Source of the DNA: Elymus sibiricus
Taxonomy: Eukaryota > Streptophyta > Magnoliopsida > Poales > Poaceae
Assembly (NCBI GenBank): GCA_039707655.1
Contig: CM077665.1
Location: 142,167,148-142,231,147 of the forward strand
Reading direction: 5' to 3'
DNA length: 64,000 bases
The translations under genes were made by a program, and so were the position numbers. Below are positions 36,210 to 48,645 of the stretch, in pieces. The notes below the pieces were generated by a model that did not search any database, was not told where the DNA came from, and saw nothing but the letters and a program-made list of their open reading frames with translations. The first letter of the stretch is position 1. Each line of letters begins with the position of its first letter.

Positions 36210-37781
36210 AATCCCCCAAGCTTAGACCTCGCTTGTCCTCAAGCGAAAGCCGAGATCGATAAATATGTCCACATGTTTAGAGATGGAGGTGTCGATAAAA
36301 TAAAATACGGACATGAGAGCATCATGATCATCTTAAGAACAGCAATACTTATTGATATATAATTTCTTATACTAGAGTAACAATTCATTCACAAGGTAAA
36401 GTATGAATCAAGAACTCTATCGAGAACCAACAAACTATGATCTCAGTCATTGAAGCAATTGCAATTTATCATAACATCGGAAAGAGTCAATATAAGAGCT
36501 TGTAAAGCAAATCCAGATACTCAATCATCTTTTAGTCTTTCATAATTGCTAACACTCACACGGTACTTATGAGGTCAAATCTTCAATTGGACACAGAGAA
36601 AGATAGGGGCTTATAGTTTTGCCTCCCAACTATTTACCTCAAGGGTAATGTCAACAGAAATAACTCATGATCACCGACATCCTAGTGGATATATGTGTCT
36701 AGATCATTCCCCAACACATGACGCTTGCCAAGAGAGAAAGGCGAAATATAGGAACTGGTGAAGATCACCATGACTCTTGCATAAAGGTAAGTACTAGAAA
36801 GTAAAAGTAACAGATAGGCCCTTCGCAGAGGGAAGCAGAGGTTGTCATGCGCTTTTATAGTTGGATGCGCAATCTCTTAATGCAAAAGAACGTCACTTTA
36901 TATTGCCGCTTGTGATATAGAACTTTATTATGCAGTCTGTCGCTTTTATTTCTTCCATATCACAGGTTCGTATAAAGTTTATTTTCCTCACACTAATAGA
37001 TCATACATATTTAGAGAGCAATTTTTTATTGCTTGCACCGATGACAACTTACTTGAAGGATCTTACTCAATCCATAGGTAGGTATGGTGGACTCTCATGG
37101 CAAAACTGGGTTGAGGGTGTTTGGATGCACAAGTAGTATCTCTACTTGGTGTGGAAGTTTTGGCTGATATGGGGTGGAAGCAAGAGTCACATGTTAAGGG
37201 ATCTATAACCATATAACTTCTATTCGGAAATAAGTAAACATAACCCATTATGTTGTCTTCCTTGTCCAACATCAACTTGTTAGCATATAATATTTTAATG
37301 AGTGCTCACAATCATAAAAGATGTCCAAGATAATATATTTATATGTGAACCTCTCTTTCTTTATTACTTCCTTTTAATTGCAACAATGACCAATCGCTAT
37401 GTTTGTCAACTCACAACAAATTTCAATCGACATACTTCTTATATGTGCAGTCATCACTCCCGATAAGATCATCATATATACTCTTTGCTTTTATTCTATT
37501 CTTATTTTTATTTCTTTTTCTCAAGATCACAGCAAGCAAGCAAAACCCTCAACTCAAAACTACTTTTTATTATATAACTCTCGGACTCGATTACATAGGG
37601 GAAACATAAAGAAAAACTCAAAGCTAGATCACACTAAAAACTTTATTCTACTAGATCAAGATATAACCAAAAGGATCGAACAGAGAAAAACGATAAAAGT
37701 AAAAGATGTGATGGTGATACGATACCGGGGCACCTCCCCCAAGCTTGGCACAAGCCAAGGGGAGTGCCCGTACCCATGTGT
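36210..37781 (-). other. Element E 3' non-coding region with polypurine tract
   Basis: The minus strand has TAAGCTTGGGGGATT directly before the LTR (36210-36224). A similar stretch, AGCTTGGGGGAGGTG, lies at 37730-37744, just downstream of the accessory ORF. The rest is AT-rich without a recognisable gene. Confidence 0.7.
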
Positions 37782-38306
37782 TTAGTTGTCTTTCTTCGGA
37801 GGTGGTGATGTTGGAGTTGTTGATGAGGTTGGAGGCTTGTCCTCCGTCTTCCAAGGCATAGGCTCACCATCGTAAAAAGATGAACGAGTCTCGGGGATCC
37901 TCAAATCTGCAGCCAAACTCATTTTCCTAAATCTGTATTCATACTCACAGTTTTGGTTTTGCAGGTCATAGATCTGGGCTTGGAGATGATCGGTTTTCTC
38001 GTAAATCTTGAAGATGTCCTCCCCGATGTCCTTGGCGTCCAGCTTGTGCTTATGGGTAAACTCCGCGATCATCATGTGATTGGCATCGAGTCCACGTTCC
38101 ACCATCCCTTGGCACTTGAAGAATTGCTGATCCATTGCTTCGAGCCTTGTCTCCACGCTTCCGGTCTTCTTTGGCCCCTCAACATCACGGATGTGCAGCA
38201 CCCCCTCACGCATCTCAATGGTTTGAGGGTGTCGCAACACCTCCGCAAGGTAAGGGTTGATGACCTTCTCGAAGAACTTGTCCTTCGAAGCACTTGGGGA
38301 TGTCAT
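37782..38306 (-). CDS. Accessory ORF of element E, 174 residues, coiled coil
   Basis: The ATG is at 38306 and the TAA at 37782-37784; the frame has no break. It lies in sense orientation between integrase and the 3' LTR, where Athila elements carry an env-like ORF. The product starts MTSPSASKDKFFEKVINPYL. It has a helical middle with heptad character (HKHKLDAKDIGEDIFKIYEKTDHLQAQIYDLQNQ, shown only in part: KIYEKTDHLQAQIYDLQ) and ends in a Pro/Thr/Ser-rich, basic tail. I see no signal peptide or membrane segment, so an envelope role is not supported. It is the only unbroken gene of E. Function is unknown; a structural or nucleic-acid-linked helper protein is possible. Confidence 0.6.
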   Translation of the reverse strand: MTSPSASKDKFFEKVINPYLAEVLRHPQTIEMREGVLHIRDVEGPKKTGSVETRLEAMDQQFFKCQGMVERGLDANHMMIAEFTHKHKLDAKDIGEDIFKIYEKTDHLQAQIYDLQNQNCEYEYRFRKMSLAADLRIPETRSSFYDGEPMPWKTEDKPPTSSTTPTSPPPKKDN

Positions 38307-38616
38307 GGCGATCTAAATCTGTTCGGGAAACATCTTGAAACAAAAACAGGAGATATTGTTGTGATACAAAGGTCAAAACCTTCGGGAGATTATATAATGA
38401 ATTTTTACCGACCTAAAGGAGTGTACCACAAGAAAACGGAGTCCGGATGGTACACGGGGTGGCCACAAGCCACAGGGGCGCGCCCAGGGGGTAGGGTGTG
38501 CCCCCTGGCTTGTCGCCTCCTCGTGCACTTTTCGGGCTACTTTAAATTTTCCTAATTTATTAAATATTCCAAAACAGAGAAATATTGCTATTGGAAAAGT
38601 TTTGGAGTCGGTTTGC

Positions 38617-39784
38617 TTACCGTACCACATACCTATTCCTTTTCGGAGTCTGAAACGTTCTGGTAGGTCTCCTAATGTACTCCTCCAGAGTTATGGTATT
38701 GATAATATTGGTTTCAACATTTATGGGAGTACCTGAGATATAATGTTTGATTGTTTGCCCGTTTACCACCTTTGGGTTAGTGCCTTCAGCGTTGTTGATC
38801 TTGATGGCACCGGAACGATATACTTCCTCGACAATATAAGGCCCTTCCCATTTAGAGAGAAGTTTTCCTGCAAAAAATCTTAAACGAGAATTGTCTAGCA
38901 TGGTCACCTACATTGAATTCATGCTTTTGTATCCTTTTATCATGCCATCTCTTAACCTTTTCTTTAAACAACTTGGCATTCTCATAGGCCTGGGTTCTCC
39001 ATTCATCAAGTGAGCTAATGTCAAATAACGTCTTCTCACCAGCAAGTTTGAAATCATAGTTGAGCTCTTTAATTGCCCAATAAGCTTTATGTTCTAGTTC
39101 AAGAGGTAAGTGACATGCTTTACCATAAACCATTTTATACGGAGACATACCCAAAGGGTTTTTGTAAGTAGTTCTATAAGCCCATAATGCATCATCAAGT
39201 TTCTTAGACCAATTCTTTCTAGATCTATTAACAGTATTTTGCAAGATCAATTTAATTTCTCTATTGCTTAATTCTACTTGACCACTAGACTGAGGATGAT
39301 ATGGAGATGCAATTCTATGATTAACATCATACTTAGCAAGCAATTTACGGAAAGCACCATGAATAAAGTGTGAACCACCATCAGTCATTAAATATCTAGG
39401 GACTCCAAATCTAGGGAAAATAACTTCTGTAAGCATTTTAATAGAAGTGTATTGATCAGCACTACTAGTTGGAATAGCTTCTACCCACTTAGTAACATAA
39501 TCAACAACAACTAGAATATGAGTATACCCGTTGGACTTTGGAAAAGGTCCCATATAATCAAAACCCCAAACATCAAATGGTTCAATAACAAGTGAGTAAT
39601 TCATAGGCATTTCATGACGTCTACTAATATTACCAATTCTTTGACATTCATCACAAGACAAGACAAACTTACGAGCATCCTTGAAGAGAGTAGGCCAATA
39701 AAAACTAGATTGTAATACGTTGTGTGCAGTTCTATCTCCAGCGTGGTGTCCTCCATAGGCCTCGGTGTGACACTTGTGTAGGAT
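38617..39784 (-). pseudogene. Gypsy integrase, element E
   Basis: On the minus strand: a zinc finger ([12 protein letters not shown] ... CDECQ) right after a TAG at 39785-39787, then the core with acidic residues in FDYMGPF, TDGGSHF and [10 protein letters not shown], then the C-terminal [20 protein letters not shown] block. A frameshift near 38880 separates core and C-terminus, which lies in the frame 38617-38907 ending TYRRN-type basic residues. Integrase would insert the cDNA copy into the genome. Broken. Confidence 0.9.
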
Positions 39785-41993
39785 CTATTCTTGTTCATGC
39801 TCAGGTACACGACGTCTAATAACACCATCTACTCCTTCTTTATAAAGGTGTGGATCATCCCAAAAGTAATGTCTTAAATCATAGAAGAACTTTTTCTTTT
39901 GTTGGTATGTGAAACTAGACAGTATAAATTTAGCAACAATGTAATTAGCATAATCAGCATACCATGGAGCATTAGGTGAAGCATTTATGACAGCTAATTG
40001 TTCATCAGGAAAGCTATCATCAATAGGTAGTGGGTCATTAAGAACATTTTCTAACCTAGACAAGTTGTCTGCTACGGGGTTCTCAACTCCCTTTCTATCA
40101 ATAATATGCAAATCAAATTCTTGTAGCAGAAGAACCCATCTAATAAGTCTAGGTTTGGCATCTTTCTTTTCCATAAGATATTTAATAGCAGCATGATCAG
40201 TGCGAACAGTTACTTTGGAATCAACAATATAAGGTCTGAACTTATCACAAGCAAACACAACTGCTAAAAATTCCTTTTCAGAGGTAGCATAGTTTCTTTG
40301 AGCACTGCCTAGAGTTTTACTAGCATAATGGATAACATTTAATTTCTTATCAACTCTTTGTCCTAGAACAGCACCAACGGCATAATCACTAGCATCACAC
40401 ATAATTTCAAAGGGTAGGTTCCAATCAGGTGGTTGAACAACATGTGCAGAAATCAAGGCTTTCTTAAGAATTCCAAATGCTTCTACACAATCATCATCAA
40501 AAACGAATGGAACATGTTTTTGCAAGAGATTAGTGAGAGGCCTAGAAATTTTAGAGAAGTCTTTAATAAATCTCCTATAGAAACCAGCATGACCAAGGAA
40601 GCTTCTTATACCTTTGATATCCGTGGGACACGGCATTTTTTCAATAGCATCAGCTTTAGCTTTATCCACCTCAATACCTCTTTCGGAGATTTTGTGTCCC
40701 AAGACAATGCCCTCATTAACCATAAAGTGGCACTTCTCCCAATTCAAGACAAGATTAGTTTCTTCACATCTCTGCAAAACTCGATCAAGGTAGCTCAAGC
40801 AATCATCAAAAGAAGTTCCGTAGACGGAAAAATCATCCATGAAAACCTCAACAATCTTTTCACAAAAGTCAGAGAATATAGCAGTCATACATCTTTGAAA
40901 GGTACCAGGTGCATTGCATAAACCAAAAGGCATACGTCTATAAGCAAAGGTACCGAAAGGAAAAGTAAAAGTGGTCTTCTCTTGGTCCTCTTTTGACACA
41001 GGTATTTGAGAAAAACCAGAATAACCATCTAGAAAGCAAAAGTGTGTGTGTTTGGATAGTCTTTCTAGCATTTGATCAATAAAAGGTAAAGGGTAATGGT
41101 CTTTCCTAGTATCTTTATTTAATTTCCTAAAATCAATTACCATTCTATATCCTGTAACAATTCTTTGCGGGATCAATTCATTTTTATCATTAGGAAGAAC
41201 GATAATACCTCCCTTCTTAGGGACACAATGAACGGGACTAACCCATCTACTATCAGCAATAGGATAAATTATACCTGCATCCAGAAGCTTTAATATTTCA
41301 TTTCTTACCACTTCTTTCATTTTAGGATTTAACCGTCGTTGGTGATCAACAACTGGTTTAGCATCAGGCTCCATATTAATTTTTATGCTGACATAGAGTG
41401 GGACTAATGCCCTTAAGATCATCAAGAGTATATCCAATAGCAGCACGGTGCTTCTTTAGAGTTTTCAATAATCTCTTTTCTTCATGCTCTGAAAGGTTAG
41501 CACTAATAATAACAGGATGTATCTTCTTTTCATCAAGATAAGCATATTTCAGAGTATCCGGTAATTGTTTAAGCTCTAACACGGGATCACCCTTGGGTGG
41601 AGGAGGATCCCCAAGAATCTCAACGGGCAAGTTGTGTTTCAAAATAGGAGACTGATCAAAGAAAATCCTATCTATTTCATTCCTTTCATTCATATGCATA
41701 TTGTTTTCATGGTCTAGCAAATATAGTTCTAAGGGATCAGTAGGAGGCACAGCAATAGAAGCAAGACCAATAATTTCATCCTTACTAGGCAATTCTTTAT
41801 CATGGGGTTGTCTATGAAATTTAGAGAAATTAAACTCATGGGACACATCCCCAAAACTTACAGTAACAGTTTCTTTCTCACAATCTATCTTAGCATTAAC
41901 AGTATTCAAGAAAGGCCTACCAAAAATAATGGGACAAAAATCATCTTGCGGGGAACCAAGAACAAAAATAATGGGACAAAAATAATGGGACAA
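39785..41993 (-). pseudogene. Gypsy reverse transcriptase and RNase H, element E
   Basis: The linker after protease (41376-41993) contains FGRPFLNTVNAKID. The RT/RNase H frame is 39785-41446, entered by a frameshift near 41400. Visible motifs: [67 protein letters not shown] (catalytic Asp pair) and RNase [19 protein letters not shown] with [11 protein letters not shown]. The 553-codon RT/RNase H stretch is uninterrupted. It ends at a TAG before the integrase zinc finger. Confidence 0.93.
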
Positions 41994-42346
41994 AAATCAG
42001 TAGGATATTTTATTTTCCCACACAAGACTTCAACATCTCTAACAATCCCAACTGGTGCTATACTATCTCTATTAGCAAGCTTAATGGTAACATCAATTTC
42101 TTCTAATTCAGCTAGTGCAATATCATTCATAATTTCTTGATATAAGGTAAAGGGAATTGCACTCACACTAGCACCCACATCACATAAGCCATGATAACAA
42201 TGATCTCCTATTTTAACAGAAACAACAGGCATGCCAACTATAGGTCTATGTTTATCTTTAGTATCAGGTCTAGCAATTCTAGCAGCTTCATCACAGAAAT
42301 GAATAACATGCCCATCTATATTATCGACCAAGAGATCTTTGACCAT
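41906..42346 (-). pseudogene. Gypsy aspartic protease, element E, with slipped-repeat frameshift
   Basis: The active site appears as GLCDVGASVSAIP, a DxGAS motif of gypsy proteases, preceded by PIVGMPVVSVKIGDHCYHG. The frame is thrown off at 41964-41991, where two tandem 14-bp copies of AAAAATAATGGGAC have been added. A third copy lies at 41922-41935. After the insertion the sequence runs out of frame, and the proper frame resumes in 41376-41993. Confidence 0.88.
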
Positions 42347-42442
42347 GGAAATACTAGGTTCAACTTTAATTTGTTCAGGGGGTGTAGGTGTTCTAGTTTA
42401 ACTCTTATGAACCACAGTTGAAGCTTTAGCATGTTCCTTTAT

Positions 42443-43365
42443 TCAAAAAGGGAAAGGTGGTTTCTCAATATAAGCAGCAGGAATAACAGGATCAATATTA
42501 TAAGTAATAGTTTCTTCTTCAACTTTAATAGGTTCAACTACTTTCACTTCAATGGGAGGATGATATTTAAACCACTTCTCCTTAGGGAGATCAACATGAG
42601 TAGCAAACGATTCACAGAAAGAAGCTACTATCTCAGAGTCAAGTCCATATTTAGTGCTAAATTCACGAAAAGCATCGGTGTCTATAAAGGATTTAACACA
42701 ATCAAACTTAAGGTTTATACCTGACTCCTTACCTTCTTGAGTTGCCAATCTTCAGAGTTGCGTTTAATTCTTTCCAATAAATCCCATTTGAATTCAATAT
42801 CTTTCTTCATAAAGGAACCAGTACAAGAAGTATCGAGCATGGATTGATCATTACGAGAAAGCCGAGCATAAAAATTCTGAATAATAATTTCTCTTGAGAG
42901 CTCATGATTGGGGCATGAATATAACATTGACTTAAGCCTCCCCCAAGCTTGAGCAATACTTTCTCCTTCACGAGGCCAAAAATTATAAATATAATTCCGA
43001 CCACAATGAACCAGATGCATAGGATAAAACTTCTGATGAAATTCCAATTTCAATCGGTTGTAGTTCCATGATCCAATATCATCACATAGCCTATACCATG
43101 TCAATGCCTTCTCCTTCAAAGATACAGGAAAGACCTTCTTCTTGACATCATCCTCGGGCAAACCTGCAAGCTTAAATAATCCACAAACTTCATCCACATA
43201 GATTAGATTCAAATCAGGATGTAGTGTTCCATCTCCTACATAAGGATTAGCTAGCAGTTTATCTATCATACCCGAAGGAATTTCATAATAAATATTTTCA
43301 GTAGGTTCAGTAGGTTGATTAGCAACTCTTTGTGCTTCCGGTCGAGGTGAAGATACCCCGAACAA
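42443..43365 (-). pseudogene. Gypsy gag, element E
   Basis: The frame 42715-43365 has the gag capsid signature (VFPVSLKEKALTWYRLC, FHQKFYP, LSREIIIQNFYARLS). It extends upstream without a clear ATG to about 43428. A frameshift near 42730 leads into 42443-42748. No zinc knuckle is seen. Gag would form the particle shell. Confidence 0.85.
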
Positions 43366-43466
43366 GCCCCTGAAAGGATTATTTTTTATAGTAACAAGTG
43401 ACAGTAAATTTCAGCACACTATATAAATTTTTCCTTACCAAATTCCACTCACCAAAGGCGCTTCAC

Positions 43467-43484
43467 TCCCCGGCAACGGTGCCA
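43467..43484 (-). other. Primer binding site of element E
   Basis: TGGCACCGTTGCCGGGGA on the minus strand, 11 bases from the LTR edge. It is a different tRNA class from that used by A, B and C. Confidence 0.8.
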
Positions 43485-43495
43485 TAAAAGAGTCT

Positions 43496-45020
43496 TGATG
43501 ACCCACAAGTATAGGGGATCTATCGTAGTCCTTTCGATAAGTAAGAGTGTCAAACCCAACAAGGAGCAGAAGGAAATGACAAGTGGTTTTCACTAAGGTA
43601 TTCTCTGCAAGCACTGAAATTATCGGTAACAGATAGTTTTGTGATAAGATAATTCGTAACGGGTAGCAAGTAATAAATGTAGCAAAGGTGCAGCAAGGTG
43701 GCCCAATCCTTTTTGTAGCAAAGGACAGGCCTGGACAAACTCTTATATAAAGCAAAGCGCTCCCGAGGACACATGGGAATTTCTGTCAAGCTAGTTTTCA
43801 TCATGCTCATATGATTCGCGTTCGTTACTTTGATAATTTGATATGTGGGTGGACCGGTGCTTGCGTGCTGCCCTTACTTGGACAAGGCTCCCACTTATGA
43901 TTAACCTCTCTCGCAAGCATCCGCAACTACGAAAGAAGAATTAAGATAAATCTAACCATAGCATGAAACATATGGATCCAAATCAGCCCCTTACGAAGCA
44001 ACGCATAAACTAGGGTTTAAGCTTTTGTCACTCTAGCAACCCATCACCTACTTATTACTTCCCAATGCCTTCCCCTAGGCCCAAATAATGGTGAAGTGTC
44101 ATGTAGTCGACGTTCACATAACACCACTAGAGGAGGGACAACATACATCTCATAAAAATATCAAATGAATACCAAATTCACATGATTACTTATAACAAGA
44201 CTTATCCCGTGTCCTCAGGAACAAACGTAACTAATCACAAAGCATATTCATATTCATAATCATAGGAGTATTAATTATCATTAAGGATCTGAACATATGA
44301 TCTTCCACCAAGTAAACCAACTAGCATCAACTACAAGGAGTAATTAACACTACTAGCAACCCACAGGTACCAATCTGAGGTTTTCAGACAAAGATCGGAT
44401 ACAAGAGATGAACTAGGGTTTGGAGAGGAGACGGTGCTGGTGAAGATGTTGATGGAGATTGACCCCCTCTCGATGAGAGGATTGCTGGTGATGACGATGG
44501 CTTCGATTTCCCCCTCCGGGAGGGAAGTTTCCCCGGCAGAACAGCTCCGCCGGAGCCCTAGATTGGTTCTGCCCAAGTTCCGCCTCGAGACGGCGGCGTT
44601 TCATCCCGAAAGCTCTCTTATGATTTTTTCTAGGTCAAAACCCTCCATATAGCAGAAGATGGGCACCGGAGGGCCGCCAGGGGGCCCACAGGCCACAGGG
44701 GTGCGCCCTGGGGGGTAGGGCGCGCCCCCCAGGCTTGTGGCCTCCTGATGGGTCCCATCTAGTATTTCTTTCGCCCAATATTTTTTATATATTCCAAAAT
44801 AATTCTCCGTAACTTTTCAGGACTTTTGGAGTTGTGCAGAATAGGTCTCTCATATTTGCTCCTTTTCCAGTCCAGAATTCCAGCTGCCGGCATTCTCCGT
44901 CTTCATGTAAACCTTGTAAAATAAGAGAGAAAAGGCATAAGTATTGTATCATAATGTGTAATACAAGCCCATAATGCTATAAATATCAATATAAAAGCAT
45001 GATGCAAAATGGACGTATCA
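43496..45020 (-). repeat. 5' LTR of element E
   Basis: 1,525 bp, the partner of 34686-36209. It is directly followed on the plus strand by the second CCATC copy and then by resumed copia coding sequence. Confidence 0.93.
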
Positions 45021-45025
45021 CCATC

Positions 45026-45235
45026 GCACATGCCAAGGAGCCGAGACAACACCACAAGACCAGGCACATAGACCGAAAGTATCACCTGATACGAAAGCTC
45101 ATAGCGAAAGGTGATACTAATTTATGCAAGATTCATACGGATGCAAATATTGCAGATCCGTTGACTAAGCCGCTTCCACAACCCAAGCATGAGGGGCATG
45201 TTAGAGCTATGGGCATTCGATGTCTATTTGATTGA
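45026..45235 (+). pseudogene. C-terminal end of copia RNase H, element C
   Basis: The coding sequence resumes after element E with the motif RHIDRKYHLIR and ends with IHTDANIADPLTKPL and a stop at 45233-45235. This is the usual end of copia pol. Twenty bases later is the polypurine tract AAGTGGGAGAC. Confidence 0.92.
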
Positions 45236-45255
45236 CTCTAGTGCAAGTGGGAGAC

Positions 45256-46637
45256 TGTTGGAGATATGCCCTAGAGGCAATCATGTATGATGATATTTCC
45301 TATGTGTTTATGAATAAAGACAGTCCTTGGACATTATCATTGATGTGTATTAACAAGTACGTGACTTGTTTGTGAGACTATACATTGTATGATGACTGTC
45401 CTAAATGGTCCCTAGTCAAAAGAGTTGTGTGGACGCTCAGCCAGTTAGACTAGCATATGATATGGTGGATGGTTCGGTCTCACTGACCATGTAGCATTGG
45501 ATGCTAGCCGGATAATATGAACTCGGAAAGATCTGATCAGATTCGACGTAGTCGGATCGGAGTCGAGATAAGGTCTGAGTTGGACATACCCAACTATGAG
45601 ACGCAGCGATAGGTCATCTGTGAGTCTCTAGTACAACATACGTTCTATGTCCTAAGACCTGAGATGGCGCATGTACTCGGGATGGTGACAGACTTGCTTT
45701 GGGCCGACCAAACGCTACTCCGTGACTGGGTAGTTACAAAGGTAGGTTTCGGGCTTGTCCATACCCATGCTGCGAGACATGGTCGAGCAAGATGGGATTT
45801 GCCCCTCCGGTTAGGAGAGATATACTCTGGGCCCCTCGTGTGATACGACCAAGATAAGCATGGCCATGCGACAAGGATTATGAGATAATCCGGTTTGTGG
45901 TCGGTATAACTGGAACGAGAAAGAGGTCGGGCTAGCACAAGGATGACAGACTCGCCTTGAGCCCGACAACATATATCGTGTGGCAAACGGAACAGAAGTG
46001 TGATGTATAGGTTCGCCTAACCAGCTTCATCGGACACTTGGAGTCAGCACGCTTTGCTAGAGGCCGCTACCGACTAGCCGAGTCGGATGTGATCAGACTC
46101 GCGACCAAGTGAACAAGAACCTAAGGGGTCACGCGCTTAAGGGAAGGAACATGTGGGCTTTAGGATCCGTGCGAGGCCCAAGAGTTGAGCCCGCGCCGGA
46201 TGCCTATATATAGTGGAGGTGAGGCACGCCCATCCGGTTGATCGCTTCGGCACCATTATTAGGGCTTTGCATGTGTTGCAACTAGCCACCTCCACCCGCC
46301 GCCGCTGACTGTGTGATCGGACCTAGCAGTCCGCCGCATGGTGTTCCTCCTGGACGCGCGGATACCATTAGAGGCGATGCACTTGCGCCGCTCCAGTGAA
46401 CCTGTACGTGGGATCCGGCGACCGCCAGTTTGAGGGAGATCGGGCTGGCTGTTCGAGGGAGTTTGAACGAGGAGGAGACGGACCACGCGAACGCGCTTCC
46501 CCAACACTACTTCTGCTGCACGGCACTGCGCGTCTAGTGGTAACGATCTGTGATCCATCTCCGTAGCAAGTTCTTGGATGTTCTGCGCGTAGGAAAATTT
46601 TAATTCGCATGCGATGCACCTACGGTAGAACCCAACA
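45256..46637 (+). repeat. 3' LTR of element C
   Basis: 1,382 bp, same length as the 5' LTR. It begins right after the polypurine tract and ends GAACCCAACA, followed by target copy CCATG. Confidence 0.95.
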
Positions 46638-46642
46638 CCATG

Positions 46643-47826
46643 GCCGGGTTGTCTCTTCTTGGGAGGTGTATTTATCTGGTCGAAGGTCTATCACATAGTA
46701 TGAACCATTGTTGAGGTTTTTGCTGATGATGAAAGGACCCTCCCAAGGTGGTGAGAGCTTGTGCATGCCTGTTTAATCTTGAATCAATCGAAGCACCAAG
46801 TCGCCCTCTTGAAAAGTGCTGCTATTGACTCTACGGCTATGATAGCGACGTAGGTCTTGCTGATATATAGCTGATCTCGTCGCTGCCAAGTCACGTTCTT
46901 ATTCCAAGGCGTCTAGGGAATCCTGACGTGCTTGTTCATTGTCGGTTTCAACATAAGCGGCGACTCGAGGAGAGTCATGCCGAATGTCACTTGGTAATAC
47001 CGCCTCGGCTCCATAAACAGAAAAAAGGGGGTGAACCAGTGGATCTATTTGGAGTTGTCCTGATACTCCAAAGCACTGTGGGAAGTTCCTCGACCCAACA
47101 GCCAGGGGTGCGCTATAATGGCACCATGAGCCGGGGCTTGATCCCTCTCAAGATTTCCTGGTTAGCTCGTTCGGCCTGTCCATTGGACTGTGGATGAGCC
47201 ACGGATGCCAAATCAAGCCGGATATGCTCACGCTGACAAAACTGCTCCATGGCTCCTTTGGATAGATTGGTACCATTATCAGTGATGACGCTGTGAGGGT
47301 AGCCAAAATGGTGGATTAGTTGTTTCAAAAATTTGATTGCTGTTTCCGCATCACAATTGCTGACAGGTTCCGCCTCAACCCACTTGGTGAATTTGTCAAC
47401 CGCCACTAGCAGGTGGGTCTTCTTATCAGAAGACATCTTGAACGGGCCGACCATATCGAGGCCCCAGACCGCAAACGGCCACGTGATTGGGATCATGCGT
47501 AGTTCTTGAGCCGTCACATGAGCTTGTCGAGCGAACTTTTGACATCCATCACACTTGCGCACGATGTCCTCTGCGTCTGCATGAGCTGTTAACCAATAAA
47601 ATCCATGGCAAAAAGCCTTTGCCAACAAAGATCGTGAGCCGGCATGGTGTCCACAGTCGCCCGCATGAATTTCGTTGGGAATTTCCCATCCTTCCTCAGG
47701 GGAAACACATCTCCTGTGTAACTCGCCCTTGAGGATAGTCATAGATTTGGATCGCCGAACTATCTGTCGGGCAAGGATTTCCTCAGCTGGGAGCTCGCCT
47801 CGAGCCAGATAAGCTAAGTACGGCAC
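46643..47826 (-). pseudogene. Gypsy integrase, element D
   Basis: The frame 47113-47826 has the zinc finger (H..H, KCDGCQKFARQ) and the core acidic residues in WGLDMVGPF, ITDNGTN and NGQAERANQEI. Beyond 47113 the C-terminal part to 46643 is recognisable only in pieces, with several stops. It then meets element C; the final codons are at 28675-28712. Confidence 0.88.
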
Positions 47827-48645
47827 CGTCTAGTCAGGAATAGCACGGAGAGCCGCCACCAGGTGTGATTCCAGGTCAGGAATAGCTATATCCTCCTCAG
47901 ACGGCAGTTTTACTGAAGGGTTGTAGAGGACGCCCATAAACACATTGGGAGGAACAGGTTTGCGTTGAGAGCCGAGTCGTGACAGGGCGTCCGCCGCCTC
48001 ATTATGCCGGCGATCGATATGGCCCACCTGGTAACTTTGGAAGTGACCCGCCACATTGGTGACCGCGCGTCGATAAGCTGCCATCAGGGGATCTTTTGAG
48101 TCCCAAGTTCCTGAGACCTGTTGAGCTACCAGGTCTGAGTCGCCCAAGCACGTGACCCGACTAAGGTTCATCTCTTTTGCAATCCTGAGACCATGTAAGA
48201 GGGCCTCATACTCAGCTGCATTGTTAGTACATGGGAACATGAGCCGTAAAACATAACAGAATTTGTCACCTCGTGGAGAAGTCAAAACTACTCCAGCCCT
48301 CGAGCCCTCCAATTGTCTGGACCCATCAAAATGTATAGTCCAGTACGTGTTGTCCGGTCTATCTTGTGGGATTTGAAGCTCCGTCCAATCGTTGATGAAA
48401 TCCATTAATGCTTGGTAATTGATTGTTGTACGGGGCGTGTACTTCACATGGTGAGGGCCAAGTTCAATCGCCCACTTGGCAATTCGACCAGTGGCCTCGC
48501 GATTCTGTATGATATCTCCCACGGGCGCTGAGCTAACCACAGTGATCGGATGTTCCTGAAAGTAGTGCTTCAGCTTCCGACTTGCCATAAAAACTCCAAA
48601 GATCAACTTTTGCCACTGCAGATATCCTTGTTTGGATAAGGTCAA
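47827..48645 (-). pseudogene. RNase H tail and second RNase H, element D
   Basis: The frame 47830-48645 begins with the end of the RT-linked RNase H (GRIAKWAIELGPHHVKY) and continues with a second RNase H: WTIHFDGSRQLEGSRAG, NNAAEYEALLHGLRIA, LGDSDLVAQQV and HNEAADALSRL carry the expected D-E-D residues. Two RNase H domains before integrase are typical of Tat gypsy elements. A stop separates this frame from integrase. Confidence 0.88.

Larger units (their letters stand above)
34686..45020 (-). mobile_element. Element E: Athila-like Ty3/gypsy retrotransposon, complete ends
   Basis: LTRs of 1,524 and 1,525 bp (34686-36209, 43496-45020) are flanked by CCATC on both sides (34681-34685, 45021-45025). 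The primer site is at 43467-43484 and the purine tract at 36210-36224, both minus-strand. Gag, protease, RT/RNase H, integrase and one extra ORF follow in that order. The RT motif FMDDFSVYG and the extra 3' ORF are typical of the Athila lineage; LTR size suggests the Triticeae family Sabrina, but that is a guess. By eye about 55 LTR differences (3-4 %). Confidence 0.95.
28713..46637 (+). mobile_element. Element C: Ty1/copia retrotransposon, complete ends
   Basis: Two LTRs of 1,382 bp each (28713-30094, 45256-46637) start TGTTGGAGATATGCC and are flanked by a perfect 5-bp duplication CCATG (28708-28712, 46638-46642). The primer site is at 30096 and the polypurine tract AAGTGGGAGAC at 45245-45255. 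Gag-pol is in copia order (integrase before RT). By eye the LTRs differ at about 60 positions (4-5 %). Element E splits the RNase H end of pol. The LTR start resembles the Angela/BARE group of Triticeae, but I cannot name the family with certainty. Confidence 0.95.
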
